64,000 nucleotides of DNA from Gracilimonas sp040882225 (GTDB lineage Bacteria; Bacteroidota; Rhodothermia; Balneolales; Balneolaceae): contig JBBEBR010000014.1 in NCBI GenBank assembly GCA_040882225.1, forward strand, positions 558,001-622,000. Reading direction: 5' to 3'. This document shows, in pieces, positions 8,209 through 15,939 of this stretch; the stretch's first letter is position 1, and each line of letters begins with the position of its first letter. The position numbers and the translations under genes were made by a program. The notes below the pieces were generated by a model. The model was given only the letters and a program-made list of their open reading frames with translations. It did not search any database and was not told the DNA's origin.

Positions 8209-9519
8209 TTAATTCCAGTAGATAGATTCAATCAAGGTGAGGTTTTCGTTACCTGAGAGATTCAGAGTTTTTGTTTCTGTATGCAGAAGGAAACCTGCTC
8301 TGTTATAATAATTTATGTTGACAGAATGCTCGCCGGGCGGTAACTGCAAAACGCTTGCGTATGCTTTTCCCGGCATGGTTTGCCAACTGCGCAAATCCGC
8401 TTTCTCCGTTGTTTCCTGGGCAATTTTGCCAAAGGCGTTCATAAGCATACCTAAGGTTTCATCTTTTTTAGCTGCTTCTTTTTTCACTTTATTTGCGGCT
8501 ACCGCTTTAAGGAAAGTACGAACCATGGCCCGGGCATAAATGATGGGTTCTTTCACTTTATACACTTCTTTTGCTACCAAATCCATCTCTTCAATTAAAG
8601 GGATATAGAAGGAATTTTCCCCATTTACTACTATCTCAACTGATCTTACTTGCGATTGGTAAATTTGCAGAGTGGGAACGGAAAGTTTTAGATAGGTATC
8701 GGATTCTTCCAGATATAAACGAAAATCGTTTTGGGCTTTTGATGGTGCCCGTCCGCTGAAAATGTTTACAAGAACGTTATAATTTTCGGGTTGAGTGATG
8801 ATATCCAATTCTTCTCTGGAAGGTGTTTGAAAATTATAAACCGTTTTTTGATCCTGATATGCTTTCAATAGGTTTTCCTGTTCAATACGGGCATCGTCAG
8901 GTTTATTTGTTTTAGCGAAAAGAACTGCGGAAAGGTAATGCCCTAAAGAACTGTTTTGAATATTGCTTTTTCCCGTTTTCCACTTATCCTGATCTGTACT
9001 TGTGGTATCGGCTTTCGAAAGTGCTTCAACCAAACCGTGATATTTGGTATTCAATTGTTCGAGTTTATATGAAACTCTTCGTGCTTCAACAAGTGCACTT
9101 TCCAGTTCATTTAAGTGGATGTAGTTCAAACTTTTGAACACGTTGATGTAAATATCCTCGTAATCTTCCCCATCGTAAGCCAGTGAGTTATCATTAACAA
9201 TAAAAGATTGCAATGCCCGGCTTATGCTTTTGGTGAATAGATCATCGATACGGTCTTCAGCGGTTGAGAAGTAGGAGCTGCTTTGACTATAATTTCCCGC
9301 AAAATGATTTATCGTGCCTTGCTCAAGATAAAGAAGCACTTCATCTTTAGATTTATACACCTCGTTTGCACGAAAATCATCTATTAACTGTGCAGTGTTA
9401 TTATAGTCGCCGGTTGCAAATGAATTTCGAAGATCAAGCTGCGCATTATCCAACATATATGCTCCGCAAGCGGTGCATAAAAAAACTATAATAATGAACC
9501 CCGTAACTCTTATTTTCAT
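8209..9519 (-). CDS. COG3014-like lipoprotein, first gene of the lipoprotein operon
   Basis: A 436-residue predicted lipoprotein with lipobox CTACG (Cys at residue 18). The N-terminal two thirds are helical and TPR-like (YLEQGTINHFAGNYSQSSSY; then YEDIYINVFKSLNYIHLNEL with ESALVEARR), which is the pattern of the uncharacterised COG3014 proteins. The C-terminal part is beta-rich (LPPGEHSVNINYYNRAGFLL). It starts a three-gene operon, 5 bases ahead of the LPP20-like gene. Similar sets of COG3014, LPP20 and LpoB genes occur together in some gammaproteobacteria, from memory. Function unknown. Confidence 0.65.
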   Translation of the reverse strand: MKIRVTGFIIIVFLCTACGAYMLDNAQLDLRNSFATGDYNNTAQLIDDFRANEVYKSKDEVLLYLEQGTINHFAGNYSQSSSYFSTAEDRIDDLFTKSISRALQSFIVNDNSLAYDGEDYEDIYINVFKSLNYIHLNELESALVEARRVSYKLEQLNTKYHGLVEALSKADTTSTDQDKWKTGKSNIQNSSLGHYLSAVLFAKTNKPDDARIEQENLLKAYQDQKTVYNFQTPSREELDIITQPENYNVLVNIFSGRAPSKAQNDFRLYLEESDTYLKLSVPTLQIYQSQVRSVEIVVNGENSFYIPLIEEMDLVAKEVYKVKEPIIYARAMVRTFLKAVAANKVKKEAAKKDETLGMLMNAFGKIAQETTEKADLRSWQTMPGKAYASVLQLPPGEHSVNINYYNRAGFLLHTETKTLNLSGNENLTLIESIYWN

Positions 9520-9710
9520 GCTAATGGTAATAACAATTTCTCTGCAGAGAGTATCCCGTCAAAAAACTGACAGTTAAATATGAATTTTTTAGCTCTTTCT
9601 CAATCAATAAGGTATTTTCACAGGTTGCAGGCAGTGTTTACCTCTGAGCGAAAATAACCTTATAAAATTTCATTCTGGTTTCTAAAACTATTCAAACCTA
9701 CTCAAAATAC

Positions 9711-11330
9711 TTGAAAAAAGAACTATTCCTGTTCCAAATATTATGCGTTGTTTGTGCTGTAATAGTAGGGTCTTGTGCAATGCCAATTGCCCCTACAGGA
9801 GGCCCTGCTGATGATACTGGTCCCGTTGTCGAAGAAACGGTGCCCGAAACCGGAACTACCAATTTTGCCGGCAACACATTCGAGTTTCAGTTCGATGAGT
9901 ATATAAACCGGTCTACAGTGCCGAGGGCAATCACCATAGAACCCGATTTAGACCTGGACTACGATATTAGCTGGAAAAGGCGGCGGCTTTTTATTTCTTT
10001 TCGGGATGAATTACCCGATTCTACCACCATCATTCTAAAGTTGGGAAGCGCGGTTACTGATATTCGGGGGAATAAAATCTCTGAACCAATAACTCTGGCT
10101 ATTTCTACCGGTGATGAGATTGATGAAGGCAAAATTGAAGGCCGAATTTTGTTCGCCAATGACGGCCGGGGAGTTGAAGAGAAAAAAGTTTTGCTGTACA
10201 GATCTCCCGTTGATCTCTCCAAAAGAGCCAATTACGAAGTGGAAACAGATACCGGCGGTGTTTTTAAGTTTTCCTATTTAAGTGAGGGAAGATATAAGGC
10301 TTTACTGGTGGATGATCGAAACAGGAATAAAATATGGGATCGTCAGGGAGAATTCTCTCAACCATTTTCCGAAGAATTTATTGAACTTGGAAAAGGAGGC
10401 AGCGACACTTTAGATGTGCTTTATACCACTCAAATCGACACCACCATACCAAATTTATTGGGTGTGGGTTTATTTTCACAAACCCGCTTACGATTGCGTT
10501 TCAGTGAACCCGTTGTTCTCACCGAAGAGGTTGACCTGCACATTTCTGATTCTGCCGGCATAGCATATTCAGCTGCTTACCCTTTGTATATTTCACCTGA
10601 AGAGAATTTTGTTTTATTTGCGGAAAGCGAAGAAGTGTTATCCGAAGGAGATGAGTTCTTTTTGAGGATGAGGGGGATAACCGATCGATTTGGAAATGAG
10701 GCGGATACTTCAGGAATTCAGTTTAGCGGCAGCGCCCAGGAAGATACCACCCACCAACGCATAATAGCCGTAAACGGGGAGAAGGGCCTTACACAGCTGG
10801 AGGCTTTTCGGGTAACGTATGCTGCGCCAATAACGGAATCCGAACTAATTGACTCTGTTGTTGTAATTGAAGGCGATATAGATTTTGATGACTGGCCGAA
10901 AATTGAAGCAAACCGAAATCAACTTTTTATTAAGCCCCAGGGCGAATGGATTGAAGATACTGATTACCAGTTTTTGGTTTGGAATCCGACAACTCAGCGG
11001 CGGAAAATGTATAATCCTGAAGTTTGGGATTCAACCGATTATGGCGAAATCGAGCTTACAATTAATAATCCAGATTCGGGTTCAGTAATCGCACGGCTTT
11101 TTAATACAGATGGAGAAGAAATACGGACTCAGTCTTTTATTGATGCTCATACATTTTATAACTTACCGCCCGTTGCTTACACTTTGCGGATTTTCAGAGA
11201 TTTGAATGAAAGCGGAAGGTGGGATTTAGGCACGGTGGTTCCGTACAGAGCCCCCGAGCCTTATTATGTACAACGAGGAATTCAGGTTCAGGAAAATTTT
11301 ACTTCACAAATTGACATCACATTTAACTGA
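9711..11330 (+). CDS. Ig-like (SbsA/Big_5-type) lipoprotein
   Basis: A 539-residue protein with a signal peptide ending in a lipobox (VIVGSC, Cys22) and the typical following segment PIAPTGGPADDTGP. An Ig-like Big_5 domain follows (FEFQFDEYINRSTVPRAITI ... GSAVTDIRGNKISEP), then a carboxypeptidase-regulatory-like beta domain (IEGRILFANDGRGVEEKKV ... YKALLVDDRNRNKIWD), further Ig-like repeats and a C-terminal copy with DLNESGRWDLG. The start is TTG at 9711; no ATG is available before the signal peptide. Proteins of this layout are common cell-surface lipoproteins in Bacteroidota. It ends one base before the MscS gene, so the two are coupled. Confidence 0.8.
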   Translation: MKKELFLFQILCVVCAVIVGSCAMPIAPTGGPADDTGPVVEETVPETGTTNFAGNTFEFQFDEYINRSTVPRAITIEPDLDLDYDISWKRRRLFISFRDELPDSTTIILKLGSAVTDIRGNKISEPITLAISTGDEIDEGKIEGRILFANDGRGVEEKKVLLYRSPVDLSKRANYEVETDTGGVFKFSYLSEGRYKALLVDDRNRNKIWDRQGEFSQPFSEEFIELGKGGSDTLDVLYTTQIDTTIPNLLGVGLFSQTRLRLRFSEPVVLTEEVDLHISDSAGIAYSAAYPLYISPEENFVLFAESEEVLSEGDEFFLRMRGITDRFGNEADTSGIQFSGSAQEDTTHQRIIAVNGEKGLTQLEAFRVTYAAPITESELIDSVVVIEGDIDFDDWPKIEANRNQLFIKPQGEWIEDTDYQFLVWNPTTQRRKMYNPEVWDSTDYGEIELTINNPDSGSVIARLFNTDGEEIRTQSFIDAHTFYNLPPVAYTLRIFRDLNESGRWDLGTVVPYRAPEPYYVQRGIQVQENFTSQIDITFN

Positions 11331-11331
11331 A

Positions 11332-12216
11332 ATGCAAGAGCTTATAAATGATTACATCTCCGATATCTGGCATCTCCCGATGCTGATAGCTTTTATTTTA
11401 TTTTTTACCATTTTAATCAGTCTCATTTTTTCGAGGGTGATGAACGCAACCATCAAAAACAGAACCATTACAGATTATGCCGATGTAACCAATCTTGTTT
11501 TTCTAAAACGAGCGATAAATGTACTTATTTACATGACCGGCATTAGTTTTGCCATTTATATGATTCCGCAACTAAAAGTTATTGCGGGATCACTGCTTGC
11601 AGGTGCCGGTGTTTTGGCTTTGGCTATAGGTTTTGCTTCCCAAGCCGCATTAGCAAACGTGATAAGCGGCATTTTCATCGTGATTTTTAAGCCGTATAAA
11701 ATCTCTGATCGAATTCAGTTGCGTACTGATTTATCTGGGGTTGTTGAGGATATCAATCTTCGGCATACCGTAATCAGGAATTTCGAAAATAAGCGGATTA
11801 TCATTCCAAATTCGGTTATTAGCAATGAAGTTGTTATCAACTCCAACTATGAAGACGACAAGATTTGCAAGTGGATTGACATCGGAATCAGCTATGATTC
11901 TGATCTGGATAAAGCTAAAGCAATAATGAAAGAAGAGGTGTTGAATCATCCCAACTTCATCGATAATCGTTCGGAAGAACAGGTTGAAGCAGGGGATGAA
12001 GTTGTCCCGGTTCGCGTAATTTTAATGGGAGAATCTTCTGTGAATCTGCGAGCCTGGGCTTGGGCCCTCGATCCTCCCCAAGCCTTTGTAATGGGATGCG
12101 ATCTCCTGGAGAGTATCAAAAAACGTTTTGATAAAGAAGGAATTGAAATCCCATTTCCTCACCGTACGCTGGTCTATAAAAATCCAAAAAGGGATGCTGA
12201 CTCTGAAGAGTTATAA
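11332..12216 (+). CDS. MscS-family small-conductance mechanosensitive channel
   Basis: Start chosen at the ATG at 11332, one base after the upstream stop; a start at 11266 would overlap the Ig-like lipoprotein by 65 bases. The 294-residue protein has three membrane segments; the pore helix is recognisable (GSLLAGAGVLALAIGFASQA), followed by the MscS beta domain start (SGIFIVIFKPYKISDRIQL) and a soluble C-terminal part ending ~20 residues after the family's core. It releases solutes on hypo-osmotic shock. The coupling with a surface lipoprotein has no obvious functional meaning. A strong hairpin terminator follows. Confidence 0.9.
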   Translation: MQELINDYISDIWHLPMLIAFILFFTILISLIFSRVMNATIKNRTITDYADVTNLVFLKRAINVLIYMTGISFAIYMIPQLKVIAGSLLAGAGVLALAIGFASQAALANVISGIFIVIFKPYKISDRIQLRTDLSGVVEDINLRHTVIRNFENKRIIIPNSVISNEVVINSNYEDDKICKWIDIGISYDSDLDKAKAIMKEEVLNHPNFIDNRSEEQVEAGDEVVPVRVILMGESSVNLRAWAWALDPPQAFVMGCDLLESIKKRFDKEGIEIPFPHRTLVYKNPKRDADSEEL

Positions 12217-12225
12217 GCCTGAACT

Positions 12226-12258
12226 TATCAGCTAAATTTAGTTTAGCTGATATGTTTT
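12226..12258 (+). terminator. Terminator of mscS, overlapping the stop of the convergent gene
   Basis: A perfect 11-bp stem (TATCAGCTAAA / TTTAGCTGATA) around TTTAG, then TGTTTTTA on the plus strand. The right arm and loop contain the stop codon and last codons of the convergent beta-propeller gene (stop at 12238-12240). Confidence 0.75.
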
Positions 12259-13425
12259 TATGGAAGGAGACTCATTAGAAACGTTAGTAAAAGCAACTAA
12301 TAGTCCATTATTCAAAGCAGTGATTTGAGGAAAACCGCTGCTTCTGTTTTTTGAGAAACCGGGAATTGTGAAGCTTTGAAGAGGATTTCCAGAAAAGTCA
12401 TATGATCTGATTTTGATTTCTCCAACGTTTTCCGCTGAAATCCAGCTTATCCAAATCTTGTTATTAATTATATTCAGGTCTACACGCCCGAGCGGGCTTT
12501 TGTCATCCACAATAACAGGCTCTGAAAATGTATCCCCATCGTTTTCTGAAATGCTCATTTTCACTACTGCTTTATTTGAAGCGCCTGTAAACCAGGCTAC
12601 GGCAGTTATCTTCTTACCCGAATCTATTGCGGGGCCATTCACCGGACAGGCGGCAATTTCCCAATTATCGTTGGCCACAGCTTTGGGTTCAGACCAAACT
12701 CCATCCTCATATTTTACAGTATAAATATCCCGAACTTCGTCACTCGTACGGTTTCTGTAAGCAGCTATAAATCCATTTTCTGTTTTTGTGATTGAGGTAT
12801 TGCAGCAGTCGCAAACATTATCATCCAATTCAAAAGATTGCACACTTCCCGTGTTTTGATTGATAATTCCCCCTCGTAAAGTCATTGCTTTTTCAGGATC
12901 GGAATATTCGTGGTGTCCGCGGCCCTCGGTGTTTCTGCCATCAAGCCACACAGCGGCAAAGGTTGAATCGGTGTTTGGAATCATACTAACAAATCCATGC
13001 TCGGTAGCAGTTTTGTCATTATGCGGGGTGAAGGGATCTTTCCACGATTCTCCATTAAAAATGGAAACAGCTACATTATAGGAGTAAGAGTTGCCGGGAA
13101 TTTTATCAAGCCAATGAGCTGCTACTGGCTCACCATTTTTGGCGATGATAGAAGGGAAATCAGCCCAGTTCACGAACCAACCGGAATCGGCGGCTATTGT
13201 TATCGGTGCAGACCATGCGTTTCCCTCATAAGTCGCATAATTCAGAACTGCCGTGGATGAATCCTGTTCTACCCAGCTCATGAACAATTTTCCAGTATTG
13301 TCGGTGAACAGGCGGGGGAGAGAGCTGTTTTCAGATGAAGGATTTTCTATCGGATTAAGCTGGAAATTTGCATCGCTGCATCCAGTGAAAATAAAGAAAG
13401 AACTAAGAATTAACAGATATCTCAT
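12238..13425 (-). CDS. Sialidase-like beta-propeller lipoprotein
   Basis: A 395-residue predicted lipoprotein (lipobox FIFTGC, Cys16). The mature protein has repeated blades with Asp-box-like or WS/W-rich strands (GNAWSAPITIA, GESWKDPFTP, DGVWSEPKAVA, NDGDTFSEPVIV), the pattern of exo-alpha-sialidase-type six-bladed propellers. A short Cys cluster (DDNVCDCCNTS) sits in the middle. I do not see the sialidase Arg triad clearly, so glycosidase activity is not claimed. The gene overlaps the small membrane protein upstream by 23 bases and ends inside the mscS terminator hairpin. Confidence 0.7.
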   Translation of the reverse strand: MRYLLILSSFFIFTGCSDANFQLNPIENPSSENSSLPRLFTDNTGKLFMSWVEQDSSTAVLNYATYEGNAWSAPITIAADSGWFVNWADFPSIIAKNGEPVAAHWLDKIPGNSYSYNVAVSIFNGESWKDPFTPHNDKTATEHGFVSMIPNTDSTFAAVWLDGRNTEGRGHHEYSDPEKAMTLRGGIINQNTGSVQSFELDDNVCDCCNTSITKTENGFIAAYRNRTSDEVRDIYTVKYEDGVWSEPKAVANDNWEIAACPVNGPAIDSGKKITAVAWFTGASNKAVVKMSISENDGDTFSEPVIVDDKSPLGRVDLNIINNKIWISWISAENVGEIKIRSYDFSGNPLQSFTIPGFSKNRSSGFPQITALNNGLLVAFTNVSNESPSIKTYQLN

Positions 13426-13801
13426 GCTGCTTGGAGTAAAGTTGATAGGCTAAAAAAATACCAAAAACATTCAGGAAAATGACAGATACAAAATACCAAA
13501 GTGGTTCTTGCTGATATGAATTTAATATTTCAAAAAGGCGCCAAAGTAAGATAATGGTACCAAAAATTAGCGTATTTGTTAATATGTTTTTGTTGATTAC
13601 AGACAGAATAAGCATGGTAACCAGCCAGCTATTTAATAAAACTGCGAAGAGAATTACGACTATCCAAACATCTGCTGGTAAATGAGAAATTCCGTAGAAC
13701 TGAAAATCCGCACGATGATAAAACATGATGACAATCCGGATAAATCCTTCGAGAAAAAAGTAGGCGAAAAGACCGGCGGTTAAAGCAAGAATGCGTCTCA
13801 T
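13403..13801 (-). CDS. Small four-helix membrane protein, unknown function
   Basis: 132 residues with four likely membrane segments (LALTAGLFAYFFLEGFIRIV; VWIVVILFAVLLNSWLVTML; TLIFGTIILLW; YFVSVIFLNVFGIFLAY). I do not recognise a family. It overlaps the downstream beta-propeller lipoprotein by 23 bases, which supports joint translation. No start ambiguity: ATG at 13801 with the first membrane segment directly following. Confidence 0.6.
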   Translation of the reverse strand: MRRILALTAGLFAYFFLEGFIRIVIMFYHRADFQFYGISHLPADVWIVVILFAVLLNSWLVTMLILSVINKNILTNTLIFGTIILLWRLFEILNSYQQEPLWYFVSVIFLNVFGIFLAYQLYSKQHEISVNS

Positions 13802-13885
13802 ATTTTTTTGATGGAGATTGTACTCACTTTCAAACTGTTAACCAAACTCATCTGTCTGGAAATCAGTAAAAAAGGAGAGCGTTTT

Positions 13886-14060
13886 AACCTGTTTCGATTA
13901 AAAAAACCGTCATTGACCCGAAGGGAACACTGCGTGTCAATCTCCCGTAAACTACTTTCCAGGCATTCCATGGAGATCGCTTCGTCGATAACACTCTGAA
14001 TCTAAGTCTATAACAAGCCTCTCTCGCGAAGACGAGATAGTTTATGAATGGAAACAGGTT
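13886..14060. repeat. Dispersed repeat with terminal inverted repeats, short copy
   Basis: A 175-bp non-coding element starting AACCTGTTTCGAT and ending GGAAACAGGTT, so its ends are inverted repeats of about 10 bases. The last ~65 bases, containing the hairpin TCTCG-CGAAGA-CGAGA, are identical to the copy at 59123-59346. Compared with that copy it lacks about 50 bases between CCCGAGGGA and CCCGAAGGGA. It fills most of the 341-base stretch between the small membrane protein gene and the DUF4920 gene; I see no gene in that stretch. Confidence 0.85.
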
Positions 14061-14105
14061 TTAATGAAATTAGTACATAATCAACATGAAATATTCGCGT
14101 CAATA

Positions 14106-14117
14106 TTTGTATGTTTA
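14106..14117 (+). promoter_or_regulatory. Candidate Bacteroidota-type -7 element before the DUF4920 gene
   Basis: TTTGTATGTTTA resembles the TAnnTTTG -7 element used by Bacteroidota housekeeping sigma factors, about 30 bases upstream of the ATG at 14143. No clear -33 TTG is present, so support is weak. Confidence 0.25.
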
Positions 14118-14142
14118 GGCTCCTAAAAATCAGAGAAAAATT

Positions 14143-14637
14143 ATGAAAAATATACTACTACTACTTGCTGGATTTTTAATCGCTTCAACCGCATATGCGC
14201 AACAGGCTGAAGTTATCCGGCTTTCAGAACCCGTTCAGCAAACAGAAAATTATGAAGTGTTTGGCGCAGAAGTTGAAACCTGGGAAGCTGCTGAATCCCT
14301 GAGCTCAGTTATTGAGGCCGGCGAAACTTTTATTGGGAAAGAAATCACTCTTGAAACAGAAGTAGCACAGGTTTGTGAAAAGAAAGGATGCTTTTTTGTA
14401 GCTAATGATGGAAGTAAATCAGCACGGATTACTTTTAAGGATTATGGCTTTTTTATTCCAACCGATTCGCAAGGCAAAAATGTGAAACTGGTCGGAGTTT
14501 TTAATGTGAAGGAGTTATCTGAAGAACAGGCCAAGCATTATGCCGAAGATGCCGGAAATGATCCAGAAGAAATTTCAGGCACTCAAAAAGAATATTCTAT
14601 TGTGGCCACTTCTGTATTAGTGCCAAAAAGTAAATAG
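14143..14637 (+). CDS. DUF4920-family exported protein
   Basis: 164 residues with a cleavable signal peptide (MKNILLLLAGFLIASTAYA, cut before QQAEV). The domain core GKEITLETEVAQVCEKKGCF followed by ITFKDYGFFIPTDSQGK is the DUF4920 pattern, with the paired cysteines spaced C-x3-C (VCEKKGC). It is probably periplasmic; family function is unknown, although the Cys pair suggests metal or redox involvement. It lies just after the dispersed repeat and 41 bases ahead of the HExxH protein, with which it may share a transcript. Confidence 0.75.
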   Translation: MKNILLLLAGFLIASTAYAQQAEVIRLSEPVQQTENYEVFGAEVETWEAAESLSSVIEAGETFIGKEITLETEVAQVCEKKGCFFVANDGSKSARITFKDYGFFIPTDSQGKNVKLVGVFNVKELSEEQAKHYAEDAGNDPEEISGTQKEYSIVATSVLVPKSK

Positions 14638-14678
14638 TAGTTAAGAACAATTTTAAATTATAAAGAGCGAATTAATTC

Positions 14679-15170
14679 ATGCCAGAGAACGATTTTCTAA
14701 GTCCGGAAAACGTAGTTAGTACCGATAAGCAATTGATGGAATCTCCCGAAGTGGAAGCCATCGCAAAAAAAGTGATAGAGCAAAATAAGATGGAGTTCGC
14801 GCCTGCAGAAATCGGTTATTTTTTAGTGTATCCGAATATTTCGAAACAGCGCGCGGCAAAGTGCATCAAGGCAAGCAGAGAAGTGAAACATTATTCAGGA
14901 AATGATTACCTGATTGAAATTTCCGGGGAGTTGTGGGATATGCTTGATAACGAATCAAAGGAAATGATGATTTATCACGAACTGCTTCATATTGACCCTG
15001 TTTTTAAATCGAAAACGCAGGAATGGAAGATGAATTTGCGCAAGCCGGATTTCTCTGATTTTTATACCATCAACGACAAATTTGGCAACGAGTGGTATAA
15101 AACCATTCAGGCCACCGCTTCCTCCTTATATGATTTAGATCCTCGCCAAGAGAGTAAGGTGAAATTGTAA
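14679..15170 (+). CDS. Putative metallopeptidase-domain protein (HExxH)
   Basis: 163 residues. The zinc motif HELLHID lies near residue 100 (MMIYHELLHIDPVFK), preceded by an alpha/beta N-terminal part with KCIKASREVKHYSGNDYLIE. The pattern resembles the 'putative metallopeptidase' or phage-metallopeptidase-like domain found in cellular genomes. There is no signal peptide, so it is cytoplasmic. The third zinc ligand is not obvious. The substrate is unknown. It is followed by the inverted-repeat hairpin at 15195-15241. Confidence 0.65.
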   Translation: MPENDFLSPENVVSTDKQLMESPEVEAIAKKVIEQNKMEFAPAEIGYFLVYPNISKQRAAKCIKASREVKHYSGNDYLIEISGELWDMLDNESKEMMIYHELLHIDPVFKSKTQEWKMNLRKPDFSDFYTINDKFGNEWYKTIQATASSLYDLDPRQESKVKL

Positions 15171-15194
15171 ATTAGGTTCAAGGTGCAAGAGGTG

Positions 15195-15241
15195 AGGTTC
15201 AAGGTTCAAGGGAGTTCTTCAAATACTTGAACCTTGAACCT
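15195..15241. repeat. Perfect 16-bp inverted repeat built of TTCAAGG heptamers
   Basis: AGGTTCAAGGTTCAAG (15195-15210) and its exact complement (15226-15241) flank a 15-base loop. Further partial copies of the heptamer precede it from 15175 (AGGTTCAAGGTGCAAG). The hairpin lies between the convergent HExxH gene and the four-helix-bundle gene and could stop transcription from both sides, but there is no T-tract of note. Confidence 0.8.
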
Positions 15242-15256
15242 ATAGCCTAACACCTT

Positions 15257-15603
15257 TTATTGCTTTTTTAAAAGCGTTTGCAGCATCTTTTGGACTTCTT
15301 CATTATAGCCATGTGCAGTTGTAAGAAGTTCAGGTGGTACTATTTCATTTTGCTCAAGTAATAAGAGTTGAGTTTCAAGCTCAAAAATGATCCAAGGGAT
15401 ATTCGGAGAAATCTTTTGAAGTCTTTTCTGCTGTCCCGACTACTTCCTTCTGCAATATTGGATGGTATTGAAATAGAAGATCTAATTATTTGATCTCTAT
15501 AGGTGAAACGCTCTTGGCTGGGTAGTTTTGAGAGCGCTGATGAAGTTTCAGCTACGAGTTGCATACTGCGTTGCCATACTATTAATTTTTTAAAGTTTTT
15601 CAT
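15257..15603 (-). pseudogene. Four-helix-bundle protein (S23/IVP family), frameshifted
   Basis: The reading frame from the ATG at 15603 (MKNFKKLIVWQRSMQLV) runs through the family core IRSSISIPSNIAEGSSR and then ends early at 15340 with a non-family tail. In the next frame, immediately after a run of five T on the coding strand (15383-15387), the family C-terminus continues: ELETQLLLLEQNEIV, then LLTTAHGYNEEVQKML, to a stop at 15257-15259. One base missing from the T run explains the break; repaired length would be about 116 residues, the normal family size. This may be a true mutation, a slippage-prone site, or a draft-sequence error. The protein's role is unknown; relatives are encoded in rRNA intervening sequences and in free-standing cassettes such as this. 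Confidence 0.8.
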
Positions 15604-15612
15604 GGGGTAATC

Positions 15613-15716
15613 TTGGATTCAAGGTTCAATCTGTAAGAGCTATAAATTCACCACTCCTTACAAAAAAAAAATAAATCAGAAAACTTGCACCTTGCCCACT
15701 TAAACCTTGTACCTAT
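15613..15716. repeat. Degenerate heptamer repeats upstream of the four-helix-bundle gene
   Basis: ATTCAAGGTTCAA near 15615 and CTTGCACCTTG and AAACCTTGTACCT near 15680-15715 are degenerate copies, in both orientations, of the TTCAAGG/TGCAAGG unit found on the other side of the gene. They mark the second edge of a possible cassette. Confidence 0.55.
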
Positions 15717-15938
15717 CTATACCTCATACCCTTCTTTAACTAATATTTCCTTCACTCTGGCAACATGATCACCTTGTATTTCAATGATTTTGCCTTTGGT
15801 GGTTCCGCCGGTTCCGAGTTGAGATTTCAGCTTTTTCTCGAGTTTTTCAATTACCTGGGGATTGTGAGTAATCCCCTTTATTACCGTTACCTGTTTTCCG
15901 CGTCTTCCGGCTGTTTCCATTGAGACCGTTACTTTCAT
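15717..15938 (-). CDS. SUI1/YciH-family translation-initiation-like protein
   Basis: 73 residues matching the core of the eIF1/SUI1 fold (GRRGKQVTVIKGI ... LKSQLGTGGTTKGKIIEIQG, then VARVKEILVKEGYEV). E. coli YciH has about 108 residues; here an in-frame stop lies only four codons upstream of the ATG, so the protein is naturally short and lacks the N-terminal extension. It probably acts at the ribosome in start-codon discrimination, by analogy with eIF1. It lies one base after the MATE gene stop and is co-transcribed with it. Confidence 0.85.
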   Translation of the reverse strand: MKVTVSMETAGRRGKQVTVIKGITHNPQVIEKLEKKLKSQLGTGGTTKGKIIEIQGDHVARVKEILVKEGYEV

Positions 15939-15939
15939 G

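Noticed and set aside
7161..8231. Start of the LPP20-like gene at 8231
   Set aside because: It would overlap the upstream gene by 23 bases and place 9 extra residues before a good lipoprotein signal.
13808..13999. A 63-residue forward frame before the DUF4920 gene
   Set aside because: Most of it lies in the dispersed non-coding repeat, which is better explained as an element; the protein pattern is unlike any family.
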